A stretch of 64,000 bases of DNA from Eukaryota sp. TZLM1-RC (lineage: Eukaryota; Metamonada: BaSk clade). Position numbers and translations under genes: made by a program. The DNA lies in the NCBI GenBank assembly GCA_040285825.1, contig JAUPSS010000010.1:372001-436000 (forward strand), read 5' to 3'. Below are positions 51,060 through 62,057 of this stretch, one piece after another. The notes under the pieces are model-generated. The model searched no databases. It was not told where the DNA came from and was given only the letters and a program-made list of their open reading frames with translations. Numbering within the stretch: the stretch's first letter is position 1; every line of letters begins with the position of its first letter.

Positions 51060-53525
51060 TTAAACAACCCAATCAAGTTCATATCCTTCGATTTCAACCA
51101 ACTTGTCTAGCAAAAAATTGACTCTTTTTCCTGCTCTACACCACACATATACTATCAAATCAACCACAGAAATGAAAACCAAGATAACCAAAAACAAAGA
51201 AAAAATAGGCGGAGTAGGTTCAAAACTTGGCTTTGGAGGGGGAAGGTCGAGTTGAGGATGTTCTTTTGGATCTAAAGCGAAATCAGTATGCCAAATGGCA
51301 TCTGTGGATACTAAATGGTTATAAAAATTATTCAATCTAATTATATATTGACCCATATCATTCTGCTCATCCAAGACATTTTCAAAAAGATAGGAAGGTC
51401 TTGATTGCTTCAAAGTAACCACACCAACCCCACTCCAATCTGATCTTACTATACGATTAGCCGAGTTAAGTTCACCTCCCATTGAAATAAGCGAGAGTGA
51501 ATGACGAGAAAGAGTGTCATTTTGAGGGTTTAAGAGGCTCCTTCCAAGGGTATGAGTAGCCGTTTGAGATCCAGACAACTTAATAATGGTGTCAGTAATA
51601 TCTAGAGCCGATACAGGTCTGGTATCAATGGTTCCAGGTGGAGGTAACCCTAAACTTTCCCTCTCTTTATCATTACCAAAGAAAGCAATAGCTCCACTAG
51701 TGAAAAAGGTTTGATCTCCATCAAATGGTTGTTGTGGACAACCCTCACAGTGGGTATTTAACCCGCTCTTATAAGCTGCATGATCCCCAAGAACTACTAA
51801 TATTGTATTCTTTGCTCTTTTCCTAGACTTTAAATAATCAACTAAATTCTTAATTAAATGTTCATCAGCATATCTGATGGCTCTAATGTACCTTTCACCT
51901 TTATCGTCAGGTACTTCACTTCCAACATTCCTCACAGTATCAAACGTTGTGTACGGTGCATGAGAGGAGATAGACATTAGCCAACTGAATATAGGTGATT
52001 TACCTTTTAAATTCTTGTCAAAAGATTTCATTTTTTCCTTAAACTGCTCAACTAAAATTCGATCATTATTCCAAATACGAGCAAATCTTTCACCCATTGG
52101 AATCACCTGTTCAGCATCACTACCATGATTCTTGTATTTAAAGTACACATCATCGACATTTGCTCGACGTAACCAATCAATCAATCGAGAATACCTAGGA
52201 CTACTGGCAGAGAGAAACGTTGTGAAATAATTGGCAGGTGATCTCTTTATCACGTGATAGATTGAATCAAACTCCTTCCCGAGTGTGTCGATGATTGTAT
52301 TACCGTGAGATAAAGGCCAGCCCATATTAATAAATGACCAGAAAGCATTTGAAGTAGGACAACCATTGGAAAATAAGTTTTGGTAAAAAACTCCGTGATC
52401 TTTAATTAGTTTATCTAAATGGGGAGTGGTAGAGTTGAATTTATTATTTTCATTTAATGATATAATGTTTCCGCTGAGTGACTCCCACATTACTACGAAA
52501 ATGTCGTAGGTTTCTGATTGAGCTTGATTAGGGGTTTGATTGAATTTTTCATCAATGCATATCTGGTCTTTTGAATTAAATTGACAATACTTTGCTAAAT
52601 TACCATGCACTAGTGGATAATCATTTGAAATCCAATACTCATTTTCTGGTAAAGGAAATAAAGTTCTGAATAAATTTAAATCTTTTTCTACTTGATTTTT
52701 CGGATAATGAGGAGGCTTAAAAAAGAAAAATAAATCCACACTCTTTGTGGATTTCACAATAGGGTCAAAAGATGACGTTTGCTCACGTGTCATGGGGGTT
52801 AAAAGGATCAAAAAACAAAGGAAACTGATTGCTAAAAATGATCGAACAGATACTTTGTTAATTCTTTTAATTAAATTTGGCATTTTGAAGTGAAGGAAAA
52901 CAATTAAGAAACTTGTAATTAAAATAGAAATAAATGACTTAATTATCAAGTTTAGCATTCTTTTATAAACTTTAGGTACCAAGGTTTTGGAAACGGTCAA
53001 ACTATCAATTATGATTGAAAAGGGATTTCCTCCTGTACTTGAAGTAATGTAAGCCTTGATGGTAGAAGGGGTAAGTTTCTCCCCAGATGTGAGGTTGAAG
53101 ATTAAATCAGCAATGGGAAGGCACAGAATGAAAAGAGAAATGGAGTATAAGACAAGATAGAAGAGAAGAAGGGTGGATTTAGGAGATTTGGAACGTTTGG
53201 TTCGAGAGTGAAGAAATGCAGTTGCGAAGGAAAGAGTGGCAAAGAAGCACACGTACAGAGATAGTGTGACAATCAGTGATTTGCGGAAAGGGACAAGCAG
53301 AACAGATGTGTTTAAGTGCTTTTTCGGTCCAGCACCTTTGCCACTATCAAAAAGGAACTCAAAACACTGTAAGGAAATGTAAATACGAGATGAAATGACA
53401 ACATAAAGGATGGGAATAAATAGTGCGTGTTGATGTTTATCCAAGTAAGTCGTACAATAACGAACAAAACGTTTAATTGGTGATGTTAAGGGATGGACTG
53501 ATAGAGAGGCTGTGGGTACCAGCAT
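51060..53525 (-). CDS. LtaS-like sulfatase-fold membrane phosphotransferase
   Basis: 821 residues from ATG at 53525. The N-terminal third has about five hydrophobic segments (roughly 36-52, 80-105, 120-145, 195-215, 230-250), then a long extracytoplasmic domain, and a last membrane segment near 775-797 before a short basic tail. The catalytic domain shows the alkaline-phosphatase/sulfatase fold in the form used by lipoteichoic acid synthases: VVMWESLSGN (about 345, metal-binding Glu), NGCPTSNAFWS (about 392, Thr nucleophile), ISSHAPYT (about 520) and VLGDHAAYKSG (about 580, Asp-His metal pair). LtaS enzymes transfer phosphoglycerol from lipid to a glycolipid; related enzymes transfer phosphoethanolamine or release sulfate. 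The Thr nucleophile, in place of the Cys/Ser of true sulfatases, favours phosphotransfer. The substrate is unknown. It is divergently arranged with the GT8-like gene. Confidence 0.8.
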   Translation of the reverse strand: MLVPTASLSVHPLTSPIKRFVRYCTTYLDKHQHALFIPILYVVISSRIYISLQCFEFLFDSGKGAGPKKHLNTSVLLVPFRKSLIVTLSLYVCFFATLSFATAFLHSRTKRSKSPKSTLLLFYLVLYSISLFILCLPIADLIFNLTSGEKLTPSTIKAYITSSTGGNPFSIIIDSLTVSKTLVPKVYKRMLNLIIKSFISILITSFLIVFLHFKMPNLIKRINKVSVRSFLAISFLCFLILLTPMTREQTSSFDPIVKSTKSVDLFFFFKPPHYPKNQVEKDLNLFRTLFPLPENEYWISNDYPLVHGNLAKYCQFNSKDQICIDEKFNQTPNQAQSETYDIFVVMWESLSGNIISLNENNKFNSTTPHLDKLIKDHGVFYQNLFSNGCPTSNAFWSFINMGWPLSHGNTIIDTLGKEFDSIYHVIKRSPANYFTTFLSASSPRYSRLIDWLRRANVDDVYFKYKNHGSDAEQVIPMGERFARIWNNDRILVEQFKEKMKSFDKNLKGKSPIFSWLMSISSHAPYTTFDTVRNVGSEVPDDKGERYIRAIRYADEHLIKNLVDYLKSRKRAKNTILVVLGDHAAYKSGLNTHCEGCPQQPFDGDQTFFTSGAIAFFGNDKERESLGLPPPGTIDTRPVSALDITDTIIKLSGSQTATHTLGRSLLNPQNDTLSRHSLSLISMGGELNSANRIVRSDWSGVGVVTLKQSRPSYLFENVLDEQNDMGQYIIRLNNFYNHLVSTDAIWHTDFALDPKEHPQLDLPPPKPSFEPTPPIFSLFLVILVFISVVDLIVYVWCRAGKRVNFLLDKLVEIEGYELDWVV

Positions 53526-54252
53526 TCTTGTAATCAATCAAACAATGTCCCAGACAATATGATTTCGTTTCCATTGTTATGACTCGACCTGGATGATTTG
53601 TACATCTCAAAAGATAAACACAATCACATTCATACAATTACGTACAGCATTGTTGACAGTTAGTCATTCTTTCTTTCAGTCTTATGTTTCCAAAATTACC
53701 GCATGAAGTGATGTGATCAATTAAGCAAGAATCACGTCATTTACATTCCAATTTTGATGAATATTGAAGAGCCAACTCAAGACGTAATCGTATGACTGTC
53801 ATACATTGGATATCCATTGTTTATTGATGTATTTCAAACCGGTGTAGAGTTGGTGTTGGACTGTTTTGAAAAGAATTTGTATTGTATAAAGCAGAAGAAA
53901 CTTCTTTTAAAGAAAATAATAAGTGGCACCTGATAAAATTTGCATATACATTTGATTTCATGATGAAGTTCAACTTGGACTCTCCAACAGGTCACAGACT
54001 GAATATAATACTGAAATCCAAAAACAAACTCACAATTTCAGGGGCTGAAGCCATATTTCTGGAGAATAGCGAAATACAAGAAATTGAAGACTTATCAAAA
54101 GCACATGGCACAACAAGTGGGATTGTGGTGTATGAGTTGAATTAGTACGGTTTTACAGTTCCAAAATGTAGTAAACCTTGTCATATTTGTTAGTAATTTT
54201 AATACACAAGGAAGGATTTTTTTAAATTAATTAGCATAGGAAATGATTTTCA
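53526..54252. promoter_or_regulatory. Divergent intergenic region with a short open stretch
   Basis: Separates the minus-strand LtaS-like gene from the plus-strand GT8-like gene and must hold both promoters. A plus-strand frame is open from about 53870 to 54145 (KWHLIKFAYTFDFMMKF ... IVVYELN stop) but has no early ATG. It could be a decayed gene or a last exon; no domain recognised. Confidence 0.35.
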
Positions 54253-55899
54253 ATGCTTTTTAAGAGGACAACATATTGCCGGAAGGTTCAACTCATACGT
54301 GTACTAGTTTTATTGGCTGTCATTGGTTTGTTTCCTCTTGTTCTATTCATATCGAAACCTCTGCCATTACCAGAACATCAAAGTGATTCCTCATCTCATC
54401 AGATACGTTTCAATAGCTCTGGTATATCATCATCAGCTCAACTTTCCTCGACAGTCCAATATCATTTCCACCACGCATCAAAAACAGACAATTTCTCTCT
54501 CCGTAATCCTCAGCATCCTCTCAACTACTATAATGTTCATGGTAAAATACTTACTCCCTCTTGGTACATTTATGCTTCTGTCCCTTCTGATAACCATCTT
54601 TCTTTCAATCGATTTGGCATATACCCCACCATTCTTCCACCCTCTACCTCCTCACTCTCTCCTCCTGATGACCACTTTCTTGTAGTCCTCTCCTCTCACA
54701 TTCTACTTGACCAGCCAACATTTCATACTTGGTTTGAAAAGACTCTCAACTCTCTCGAACCTGATGGCTCGGCTTGTCACTCAATCAAAGTAAATGATAA
54801 CAAGGCATGGGTCATGGTATCACTCCGTCCCTTGACCAGACAGGACTTTCCCTCCAAGTCAGACCATTCTCCCTTTGCTTCCTGCTACTGGACTCATCCT
54901 AAACGTAATCCCAACACTCAAGATTTGGAAGGTTCTCCCTTTGGTCATGTTAATGATTGTGTCTCTGTCCTCAAACAATCTAGAATTGATAGCGCTTTTA
55001 ACCCCGTTAAAGTACTTACGGAACAACATTTAAAAAATCTTAGTCCACAGTATAAAGAAGAAAGAACAGCTTATGTCTTTGGTTTTATGTCTAAAAAGGA
55101 TAACTCTAAATGTTCCCTACAATCAATGGATAAGAAAGAGGTTTTTTCAATGATTTATGCAGTTAAGCAAGTTCGAAAGTTTTCAGAGAGAAGAATTATT
55201 CTATTGGTAGAAGATGATTGTGAACAGGATTTCATCAATAATTTTGATGGAATTCAGGATTTAGAAATCATTCCGTTTAAAGTTGATTTTAAAATGGAAA
55301 TTACTAGGTATTTTGAACATGATTTTTTCAGGGCATCTTTCTATATAAAATCTTATTTCATGATGAAAGTCAATGATTATATTCCAAATAATCCAATCGA
55401 TAGAATTATTTCAGTAGATTGGGATTTGTTTCTACTCGATTCTTTTGATGAGCTCTTTGATCTTCCAATACCTTCTATTTCTTTATTAGGTACCAATTCT
55501 GTCGGAGGAAGCACTGTTCCAATGAATGGAGGTTTATTGGTCTTTTCTCCTGGTAATAATGAGTTTATGGAATTTTGGAAATCTTTATTTAAACCTTGGC
55601 AAGGTTGGAGTTATTTTACAAATAACAATAATATTAGACATTCAGAGCAAGAAACTTTTCTTTATTGGTTTAGATTAAATGATGCTTTTTATTACTTACC
55701 CCCTGTATATAACATGGGATTGAAGTATATTGCTCAAACTAGGCAATTTGGAGGTGATATTAATGATTACAAATTCAAATGTGTTCATTTTTATGGAGGA
55801 AAAAAGCCACACAAATTACTAAATGGGGGAGGAGTTTTCAATCAAATTTTGGTTGATCACTTTCCTGATTTTGTGGAGATGGTTTCAAATGGTGTTTAA
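54253..55899 (+). CDS. GT8-like type II membrane glycosyltransferase
   Basis: 548 residues from ATG at 54253. A short basic N-terminus (FKRTTYCRK) precedes one membrane segment (about 17-33), then a Ser/His-rich stem, giving Golgi type II topology. The C-terminal half resembles glycogenin-type GT8 enzymes: ISVDWDLFLLDSFDELFD near 386-403 (DxD metal/nucleotide-sugar site embedded in the -D-D-----S-DELFD pattern), MNGGLLVFSPGNNEFMEFW (about 430), an EQETFLYW element, YNMGLKYI (about 497) and VHFYGGKKPHKL (about 515; compare the terminal VHF-G--KPW of the family). Retaining transfer from a UDP-sugar is the family reaction; donor and acceptor are unknown. It is intact and intronless. The long stem is less conserved. 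Confidence 0.78.
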   Translation: MLFKRTTYCRKVQLIRVLVLLAVIGLFPLVLFISKPLPLPEHQSDSSSHQIRFNSSGISSSAQLSSTVQYHFHHASKTDNFSLRNPQHPLNYYNVHGKILTPSWYIYASVPSDNHLSFNRFGIYPTILPPSTSSLSPPDDHFLVVLSSHILLDQPTFHTWFEKTLNSLEPDGSACHSIKVNDNKAWVMVSLRPLTRQDFPSKSDHSPFASCYWTHPKRNPNTQDLEGSPFGHVNDCVSVLKQSRIDSAFNPVKVLTEQHLKNLSPQYKEERTAYVFGFMSKKDNSKCSLQSMDKKEVFSMIYAVKQVRKFSERRIILLVEDDCEQDFINNFDGIQDLEIIPFKVDFKMEITRYFEHDFFRASFYIKSYFMMKVNDYIPNNPIDRIISVDWDLFLLDSFDELFDLPIPSISLLGTNSVGGSTVPMNGGLLVFSPGNNEFMEFWKSLFKPWQGWSYFTNNNNIRHSEQETFLYWFRLNDAFYYLPPVYNMGLKYIAQTRQFGGDINDYKFKCVHFYGGKKPHKLLNGGGVFNQILVDHFPDFVEMVSNGV

Positions 55900-55937
55900 G
55901 TTATTGGAAATTTTTTTTTGAATTCTGTTTAATATTA

Positions 55938-55943
55938 AATAAA
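55938..55943 (+). terminator. Polyadenylation signal of the GT8-like gene
   Basis: AATAAA 39 bp after the stop codon, followed by a T-rich stretch. Confidence 0.5.
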
Positions 55944-55949
55944 ATATTT

Positions 55950-56270
55950 TCTCACATTTCATTTATTTTTAAACAAAAGTTGAGTGAAAGACCTGTTTCA
56001 CATTCTGCTAAACGAGCTCATGTTCCATCTAGTACAATTCTGTCAATAATTTGACAATCAACCTAATGAACAAACCTATTTAACACAACAGTATTGTTAT
56101 ATGTATTCAGTAAGGTTGTTAGATAGCCTTCTTCATGACTGGCTACGGGATTTTGACGGGACTACGGACATGAACCATTCAATCTAACAGTAGAGGGTGT
56201 TTACCTTTTTATACAATTTAATTTATTCCGATGAGAATTCTGATTTGCATCTTGCTGATTCCTTTTTGAA
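55950..56270. other. Intergenic stretch, nothing recognised
   Basis: No convincing gene, repeat or RNA structure was seen between the GT8-like gene and the gypsy fragment. Confidence 0.4.
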
Positions 56271-56274
56271 ATCA

Positions 56275-57406
56275 TCAAGTAATGTAAAGCAATAAAATAT
56301 TAGTAAGTAACCCAAGGGATTTCAATAAGTCACAGCCTATCAAACAAGAGTTGGGACATTCAAGAACAGCTAGAGTGGTGGAAACGTAAGTCAGTTGGGC
56401 AGTTTCACCCAGAGCAAAGGCGAGAGTATTAGATACTAGTTGAAACTCAACTGAGTTATTGTCAGCTAGATTCAGTTTCAGCGAGCTTCCGGTTGGTTTT
56501 AATCTGGCTACATTCACGAAATTTTGGGAGATACAAGAAATGGTAGCGCTTGTAATGATCATACCATAGATGATCTGGTCCTTGCTAGCGAAAATTCGTA
56601 AATGTCAAAGTTTACGATCCATAAGTTTGTTAAGTTTCTTTAGGGGAATGGTAATTTTAGGGTTAGGAACTATAACAGAAGCATGAAAAGTAGGAGAGGA
56701 AGGGTTGGTCTGGGATAATGCTTTAGAAGGTTTCTTATCTTGATTTGATTGTAATAGAAGTCCTAAGCTCAGTTACTTCTCCGTCGTGCCGAGTACAGTC
56801 AGCGTACACCGAAAATGACCATATCTACCTTGGCCTTAACTACGGCCTCTTTGAACATTTTTAAAACTATTGAAACTATCTCTGAATGGTTTTCCTCGGC
56901 CCCTACTTTTGCCGATGTTTCTACGTTGATCCATTGGAATCAGAGATCTAGTGCATCCAGGATTTCCACATTCTGCAATTGCGTGGCTTGGTTTCTGACA
57001 AACAGTGCAGAACTCATCACCTTCGCTGTGATGCTTCTTTTTTTTAATTGGGGATGAATGAATCAGGTTGACTTGTTCTCTTCTTCATAGCTGAGGTGTG
57101 AAAATCACCTGTTTCTATTCTGGGTCTGGAAGCAGCTTTCCTCAATAGCTGAACCGTCTCCCTATTTTGTGCTACCTTCATCTATGATAATAAATCGTTT
57201 TTAACCTTTCGTGTTAATTGGGGGAAGCTCATTAGCTTGTTCTTCCAATAGCTCTCTTTACAGAATTCATCGAACAGGGGCTCAGTGAAAGCTGAGTTGT
57301 TGATGCCTGTTAAAAAGGCATGTGTCACTGTCGACATTAGAAGAGTGATTACTCCACTTGGGTAAATCACAACTTCGATCCTTATTGATACATTTGAAAT
57401 AAACAA
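56275..57406 (-). pseudogene. Gypsy gag-protease fragment with CCHC knuckle
   Basis: Minus strand. 57182-57406 has gag-like residues (SYWKNKLMSFPQLTRKV). After short frames comes CTVCQKPSHAIAEC followed by GNPGC (about 56965-57020), a CCHC zinc knuckle with the same extra Cys arrangement as CNFCKQMGHPTERCPSEDC, and then an RG-rich basic segment. The frame 56275-56562 aligns with the protease of the other copies (NLADNNSVEF, NSCLIGCDLLKSLGLL versus HETILIGADLLSHLGL), but the DSG catalytic triplet reads TSA. The family is distinct from copies 1, 3 and 4. A 90-bp part recurs at 6833-6925. Confidence 0.7.
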
Positions 57407-57819
57407 ATAACATCATTAATGATTGAGTTTCCGTTTTTCACGATTGTAATCAATATTAATCAAGTCCAATAACATTTCCAAGTCATCATGGGTTAATTTT
57501 AATTCTTTCAAATACATAAGACGATTACTGAATTTTTCAGTCCTTATGATTAGGTTTTGATTAGGCGATGGAGATGGTTGATGAAGTAATTCAGGCTGTG
57601 AAGGCGACAGAGGTGAACCCGGGGAATTCCTTAGTTGTTCAAGAGGATGAGAAGCAGTTTCAACGGTTGTAATTAAAGGGGAAGTAAAAGCCGATACAAC
57701 TAAATGGAAACAGATGTAAATGCAAACAAAACAATGACTGTGCCAACGCACCAGCGAATGGACGACGAGACCTGACGCAAACACATTGAAACAATCCTAT
57801 TTATAGATTGAAAAGTCAT
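57400..57819 (-). pseudogene. Second truncated copy of the membrane protein gene
   Basis: ATG at 57819 followed by the signal-anchor region and Pro-rich stretch, with frameshifts and stops in the membrane segment. As in the copy at 6926-7382, PSPNQNLI is joined to RTEKFSNRLMYLKEL (about 230 residues missing) and the end is the same new sequence. Both descend from one deleted intermediate. Confidence 0.8.
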
Positions 57820-57859
57820 AATCTGGATACTGAGGTTTTCACTTCTATCACATACGTAA

Positions 57860-58644
57860 AACCCTGGAGTGAATAAGAAATTAATTTCACCATTCCCTAA
57901 AAAATGAAAAATACAATCCTGTTTTGCCAGTAAACACAGTTGAAAATTCTTCCAGTTATTTCCTTTACAACTACAACAAAATCCTCAAGGAAAGCCATAG
58001 CAGCCTTACCTAGAGATCCAAGCAAAGAAAAACCAAATGGACATAAATTATATTGGGCATGAGAATTTTCATTTACTGAGGAAATGGGTTTCGCTTATTT
58101 AGCAATTCTATATTTTTCGCCAACAAAAAAGGATTAATTACATTTGAGTTAATAAAATGTTCGTTAGAAGAATTACAAGGGCCAATGGACATGGCGTCTA
58201 AAATAGTGAAACTACCGTTTAAGCCAGGAACAAAAGGATCACCTCTCGTCAGACCCATCGAAGCTCTGTTGTAGCGGGTATTATCAGTATTAAGGTCATC
58301 AAGAAATAATTTCGATAACATGTGAGTATCTCACTAGTGAGTACCTAAGTAATTATATAAAATAACATTAAATAAAATTATCTTTATCCTAACCCGCCTT
58401 ACACTTACATCTATAGTAACATACAGCTAACATACTGCTTAACGGCAACAAGCAAAGGCTCTCAAAAGGAATCTACTCAATATGATGTGCACATTACATA
58501 AATTTGGTCCCTGACATTATTATGCACTTTACTTCTATATGTGATAAAATGTTTACAGTTCCAAAAATGAGTAAACAAAAGAGGTTTACCACATTTAGAT
58601 GTTAAATGACTGAGCAATTTTTTGGCCATAGAAAACACCGAAAA
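57860..58644 (-). pseudogene. LINE-A fragment (duplicate of 7430-8110)
   Basis: Minus strand: FGFSLLGSL-type C-terminus, EDFVVVVKE, SMGLTRGDPFVPGLNG followed by TILDAMSIGP, NVRDQIYVMCTSY and the knuckle region (CGKPLLFTHFWNCKHF, with CKCG altered to SKCG). It contains the same solo LTR as the 7.8-kb copy. At 58644 it is cut by the gag-only LTR element. Confidence 0.75.
58321..58450 (-). repeat. Solo LTR inside LINE-A (same insertion as 7811-7940)
   Basis: 130 bp at the same LINE position as 7811-7940. Flanks are AACA (58317-58320) and AGCA (58451-58454), a 4-bp duplication with one change. Sequence differs from the 7.8-kb copy by scattered substitutions. Confidence 0.7.
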
Positions 58645-58783
58645 TGATGCCGTTAGGCAGATGAACACACGAAGGAGAGAGAAAAATCTGAGTTTATTAA
58701 TAAAACTGATTCATAAATGAGTATCACGTCATCAGTCGAAATACAAAGAAACCTACTAATTCAATTTGAGTTCAACAACAACA
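58645..58783 (-). repeat. 3' LTR of the gag-only element
   Basis: 139 bp with TGACGTG (58725-58731, minus) and ATTAATAAACTCA, a polyadenylation-type motif, in the same order as in the region at 151-223. The TGTT start follows GTAG as in array subtype A. Confidence 0.65.
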
Positions 58784-59148
58784 CTACTTTTTCCCACTTT
58801 TCTGAGGACAAATACAGTACTGGCTCAATAGAGGGAAGATATGGGGTTTGTTAAACTCTTTGGTGCATCGTTTGTGTGACACACATAATTCACCTCATGT
58901 TTGATTTTAGTTGGACAATCGCGGGAGATGTGTCCAGGCCTGTGGCACTTGAAGCACGATTGATTGTTTAAATCCAAAGAGCGCCAAGAGGACCTCGTTT
59001 TAGTGCCAGCCGTACGTTTCACATCATTAACTGAGGTTTTGAAACCACGAGTCCATGAAGCAACCCTAGAGCAGTCCAACAGCTCATCAGTAGTGGTTTC
59101 GACAAGAGAGTGAAGATTTGGGAATACATCATCTTGAATTCTCGCTAG
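58645..59148 (-). mobile_element. Gag-only LTR element related to the tandem array (partial)
   Basis: Minus strand. A gag end (main frame 58825-59079, open further upstream as ARIQDDVFPNLHSLVE) with CFKCHRPGHISRDC knuckle and KIKHEVN, a stop, then LTR 58645-58783 (TGTTGTTGTTGAAC ... CTAACGGCATCA). It is a diverged relative of the array units: same order, same knuckle-to-LTR distance, same LTR end. The LTR ends against LINE-A coding sequence, showing the true 3' boundary. Its 5' part is interrupted at 59148/59149 by the 3' LTR of gypsy copy 4; the rest would lie beyond that element, outside the window. Confidence 0.75.
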
Positions 59149-59296
59149 TGATGGTCTAGGCTGGTTAGTGTCAGACTTACAGAGTAAAAGTAATGAGATT
59201 TATTACGAAGAGGAATTGTATTCTCTCTTCTTAAACTAATAGGCGGAATACTAATAAACTATCTAAATATACTATAAATACTATTCAAGACTAACA
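59149..59296 (-). repeat. 3' LTR of copy 4
   Basis: 148 bp on the minus strand, TGTTAGTCTTG ... CTAGACCATCA, with TTCGTAATAAATCTCATTAC. The pol stop codon lies just inside its start. Confidence 0.85.
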
Positions 59297-61177
59297 CTGC
59301 CTTTTCCTCTCTTTCGAGCGACGAGCCCTGGAAGCTCTAGTCACAGGAGGTGAACTAATGAAATTGGTACGCTTCTTGGGAGGAGCGGATTTAGTACGGC
59401 GACGTGCTTTTGAAGTCTTGACAAAGTCTTTATACGCGGCAGTATTGTGGACTGTAGAAATGTGTTCAGTGGTGATCTCTTTTCCATGCCATTGCACTTG
59501 GCAAAAGTCACCTTCCTGACTGAGCACTTTTTCAATGATGTGTTCTTCGACATCACCTACAGCGACCCAGGAGTGGAACTCATCGTTGGTGGGCAAGCTG
59601 GAGTGCCAGGGTGCTAAATGTTTGACGCTAGCTTGGACAATCGTACCGGTGCAGAGATTCTTAATATTCACAGACGAGTTGGATACGATTTCAGTAATTA
59701 GGAAGGGTCCTGAATAGTCTCCATGAAGTTTAGCGGAAGAGCCAGATGCTCTCAATACCAATTGACCAACTTCAAAAGGGTTTGCAGTTGTAGATCTAGT
59801 TAGCTTGGAAGCTTTGGAAGCTTGATGGTGTGCTGCCTTTTCCTGTTTTTCTTTCAACCTTCGAAATTTAGATTGAATTTCTTGAATAAAAGATGACTCA
59901 GACGTCGAGCTTTCAATGATTTCAAGAATTTTGCCAGGGTCTGATCTAGGAGACACATCTGAGCCAAAGATCACTTGGTATGGAGTGTGGTTAGTTATTG
60001 AGCTCTTGGAAGAGTTGATCAATAATTGCACATTAGGCAAGTATTCAGACCACACATCGTAGGCGTTGAAGTCTACGAGCAATTTCCGTAGGTTTTGCAG
60101 GATGTCTCTGTGTCGGCGCTCTACCAGGCCGTTGGACTGAGAAAACCTAGGTATTGACTTTGACACCTCTATGCCCAAAAATTTGCTTAGTTCGTCAAAG
60201 ACAGCTTTGGAAAATTCGGGTCCATTATCGCTGTGTATTTGAAATGGAATGCCAAAGATGGCACAGACTTTCCAAATTTATGCATCTGCAGTAAGATTGG
60301 CATTTATCTCTTTTAGAGGCACGATGATCGTGAATCTAGAGAAGCTGTCAATAAATACGAGGATGTATTTGTAGCCTTCTTGATCTTCTGGAAGAGGACC
60401 AATAACGTCGGCGTTGACGCGAGCAAAAGGTCTGTCAGCCCACAGTGAACCGGTTGGGGGAACATGCAGTTTGGGAACTGGCTTAGTTTTCTGACAGGAG
60501 GGGCATTCTTGGACGTGCTTATTCATGTCGGTGAGCATGTTTGGCCACCAATAATCGCTATTCCTGAGCTTGTTCAGGCTTTCAGCTTTGCTTGGGTGGC
60601 CTCCTTGCAGAAGTCCATGCAACAAGTTAAGGGTGTCCTTAATGAGTGATTTGGGAATCACTATCTTGTTGTCGTGCATCATATATAAATCAAGGTTATT
60701 GTTATGAACACAGTTGTTGAAAGAGGGGTCTTTGGAAGCTATGGCAAGCTTCTGTTCGGACCTAATCCTACAGAGCCATGGCTCGAAAATAGGCAGGTCG
60801 TTGGAACATCGTTCTCTGATGACCATGATACGTTCGAAGTTGTTTAAGTCTTCGATGTAGTATCTTTCATTTTCTGTTCCATCAATTTTATCGATGTAAA
60901 ATATTGGATGAAAATTTGGAAACGTTTGATGGGACAAATGATTGATCTCTTGATGGTCTATAGGCGGAACTATTCGAGACAACATATCAGCCCAGAAGTT
61001 ATCTTCCCCTTTGGTATGTACCAAATCAAAGAAGAATTCGGAAAATATGGGTAACCATCTGGTTACAATTCTGTTCTTCTCAGGAGCCGTGAACATGTAG
61101 GTAAGGTTTTGATGGTCTGTGAATATGACCAGTTTCCTTCCTTTCAAGTAGTTTTCAAAACCACTTAGAGTTAACAT
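59291..61177 (-). pseudogene. RNase H remnant, integrase and tail of copy 4
   Basis: Frames 60278-61177 and 59291-60178. RNase H keeps FTDHQN and WADMLSR only. Integrase has HGLLQGGH/CPSC and ADVIGP, then a TAA in place of Leu (between LTADA and IWKVCA, about 60278), SDNGPEF, and an uninterrupted SQSNGLVERRHRDI where copy 3 has a stop. The C-terminal GPF (SGPFLITEI) and tail (EEHIIEKVL, CQVQWHGK) are intact, ending in basic ARRSKERKRQC. Only one nonsense codon breaks integrase. Confidence 0.85.
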
Positions 61178-62009
61178 GAGCAGGATCCTTCTTAGTCAAT
61201 CTGATGATAGGAGCGATGAGCTCAGATACCTGAGGAAGCCATTCTCTAATGAAGTTGACTGATCTTACGAGGCTGCGGACGTCTTTGATTGTCTTTGGTC
61301 TAGGTAGATTCAACAAAGATTCAACACGAGTGGGATCGATAGTCCGTTGTTGGTTTTGGAAAACACTGCCCAGTATCTTGATTGGGTGTTTGGAAGACAC
61401 GAAATGGCACTTTGGAAGTCCCAAGGAAACTGTTTTGCATCTGGCTTGATCAAGGACGCGACGGAGGCGTTCAATGAATTCGTCAAAGGTTGAACCTATG
61501 ATTATGATGTCATCTATGTAGATGAAGACACGGTCTCCAGAGAAGATGTCAGCCATGACGTTTTGGAAAACGGCTGGGACATTCTTTAGGCCAAAAGCTG
61601 CACGTTTGAACATGATACTTTTGCCGGGAATGCTCAAAGCTGTTTTCTGCCAGTCCTTTTCAGCAATTTTGAGTTGCCAAAAGGCTTTGGGGAGGTCAAG
61701 GGTGCCTATGTAGTTCGCTTGGGAAAGAAATACCAGCACGTCGGAGATCCTTGGGAGGTTGGGCTCAACAGGAATGGTGTTGGCGTTGAGTCCGTCCTTG
61801 CCACTATAGTCACCAGTAAGGCGGGGCTTACGGTGATCTGGGTAGACCACTAGACAAACAAGGGAGCTGAACTCACGGTTCGATGGAACAGCAAATCCTG
61901 AGTCTACATGTTTATCGAAAATTTGGTTAGCAACCTCTAGTCTGGCTGGATTCAGGGTCCTGGGGGGTCTTCTAACTCTGACGTCTTCGTTGTAGAAGTT
62001 GATTTCCAT
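61155..62009 (-). pseudogene. Reverse transcriptase of copy 4
   Basis: 285 codons almost identical to the copy 3 RT (46087-46941): TLDLPKAFWQL, FIYIDDIIII, and the same VNSKWF end at the shared deletion. Confidence 0.85.
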
Positions 62010-62057
62010 AGAAGGACAATCAATACCATCAGCATGCGGCTTTAAGGTAAATACGTC

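Noticed and set aside
51060-53525. Bacterial contamination because of the LtaS-like gene
   Set aside because: It lies in AT-rich eukaryotic-looking DNA with retrotransposons on both sides, has a eukaryotic-type polyadenylation signal and no operon context.
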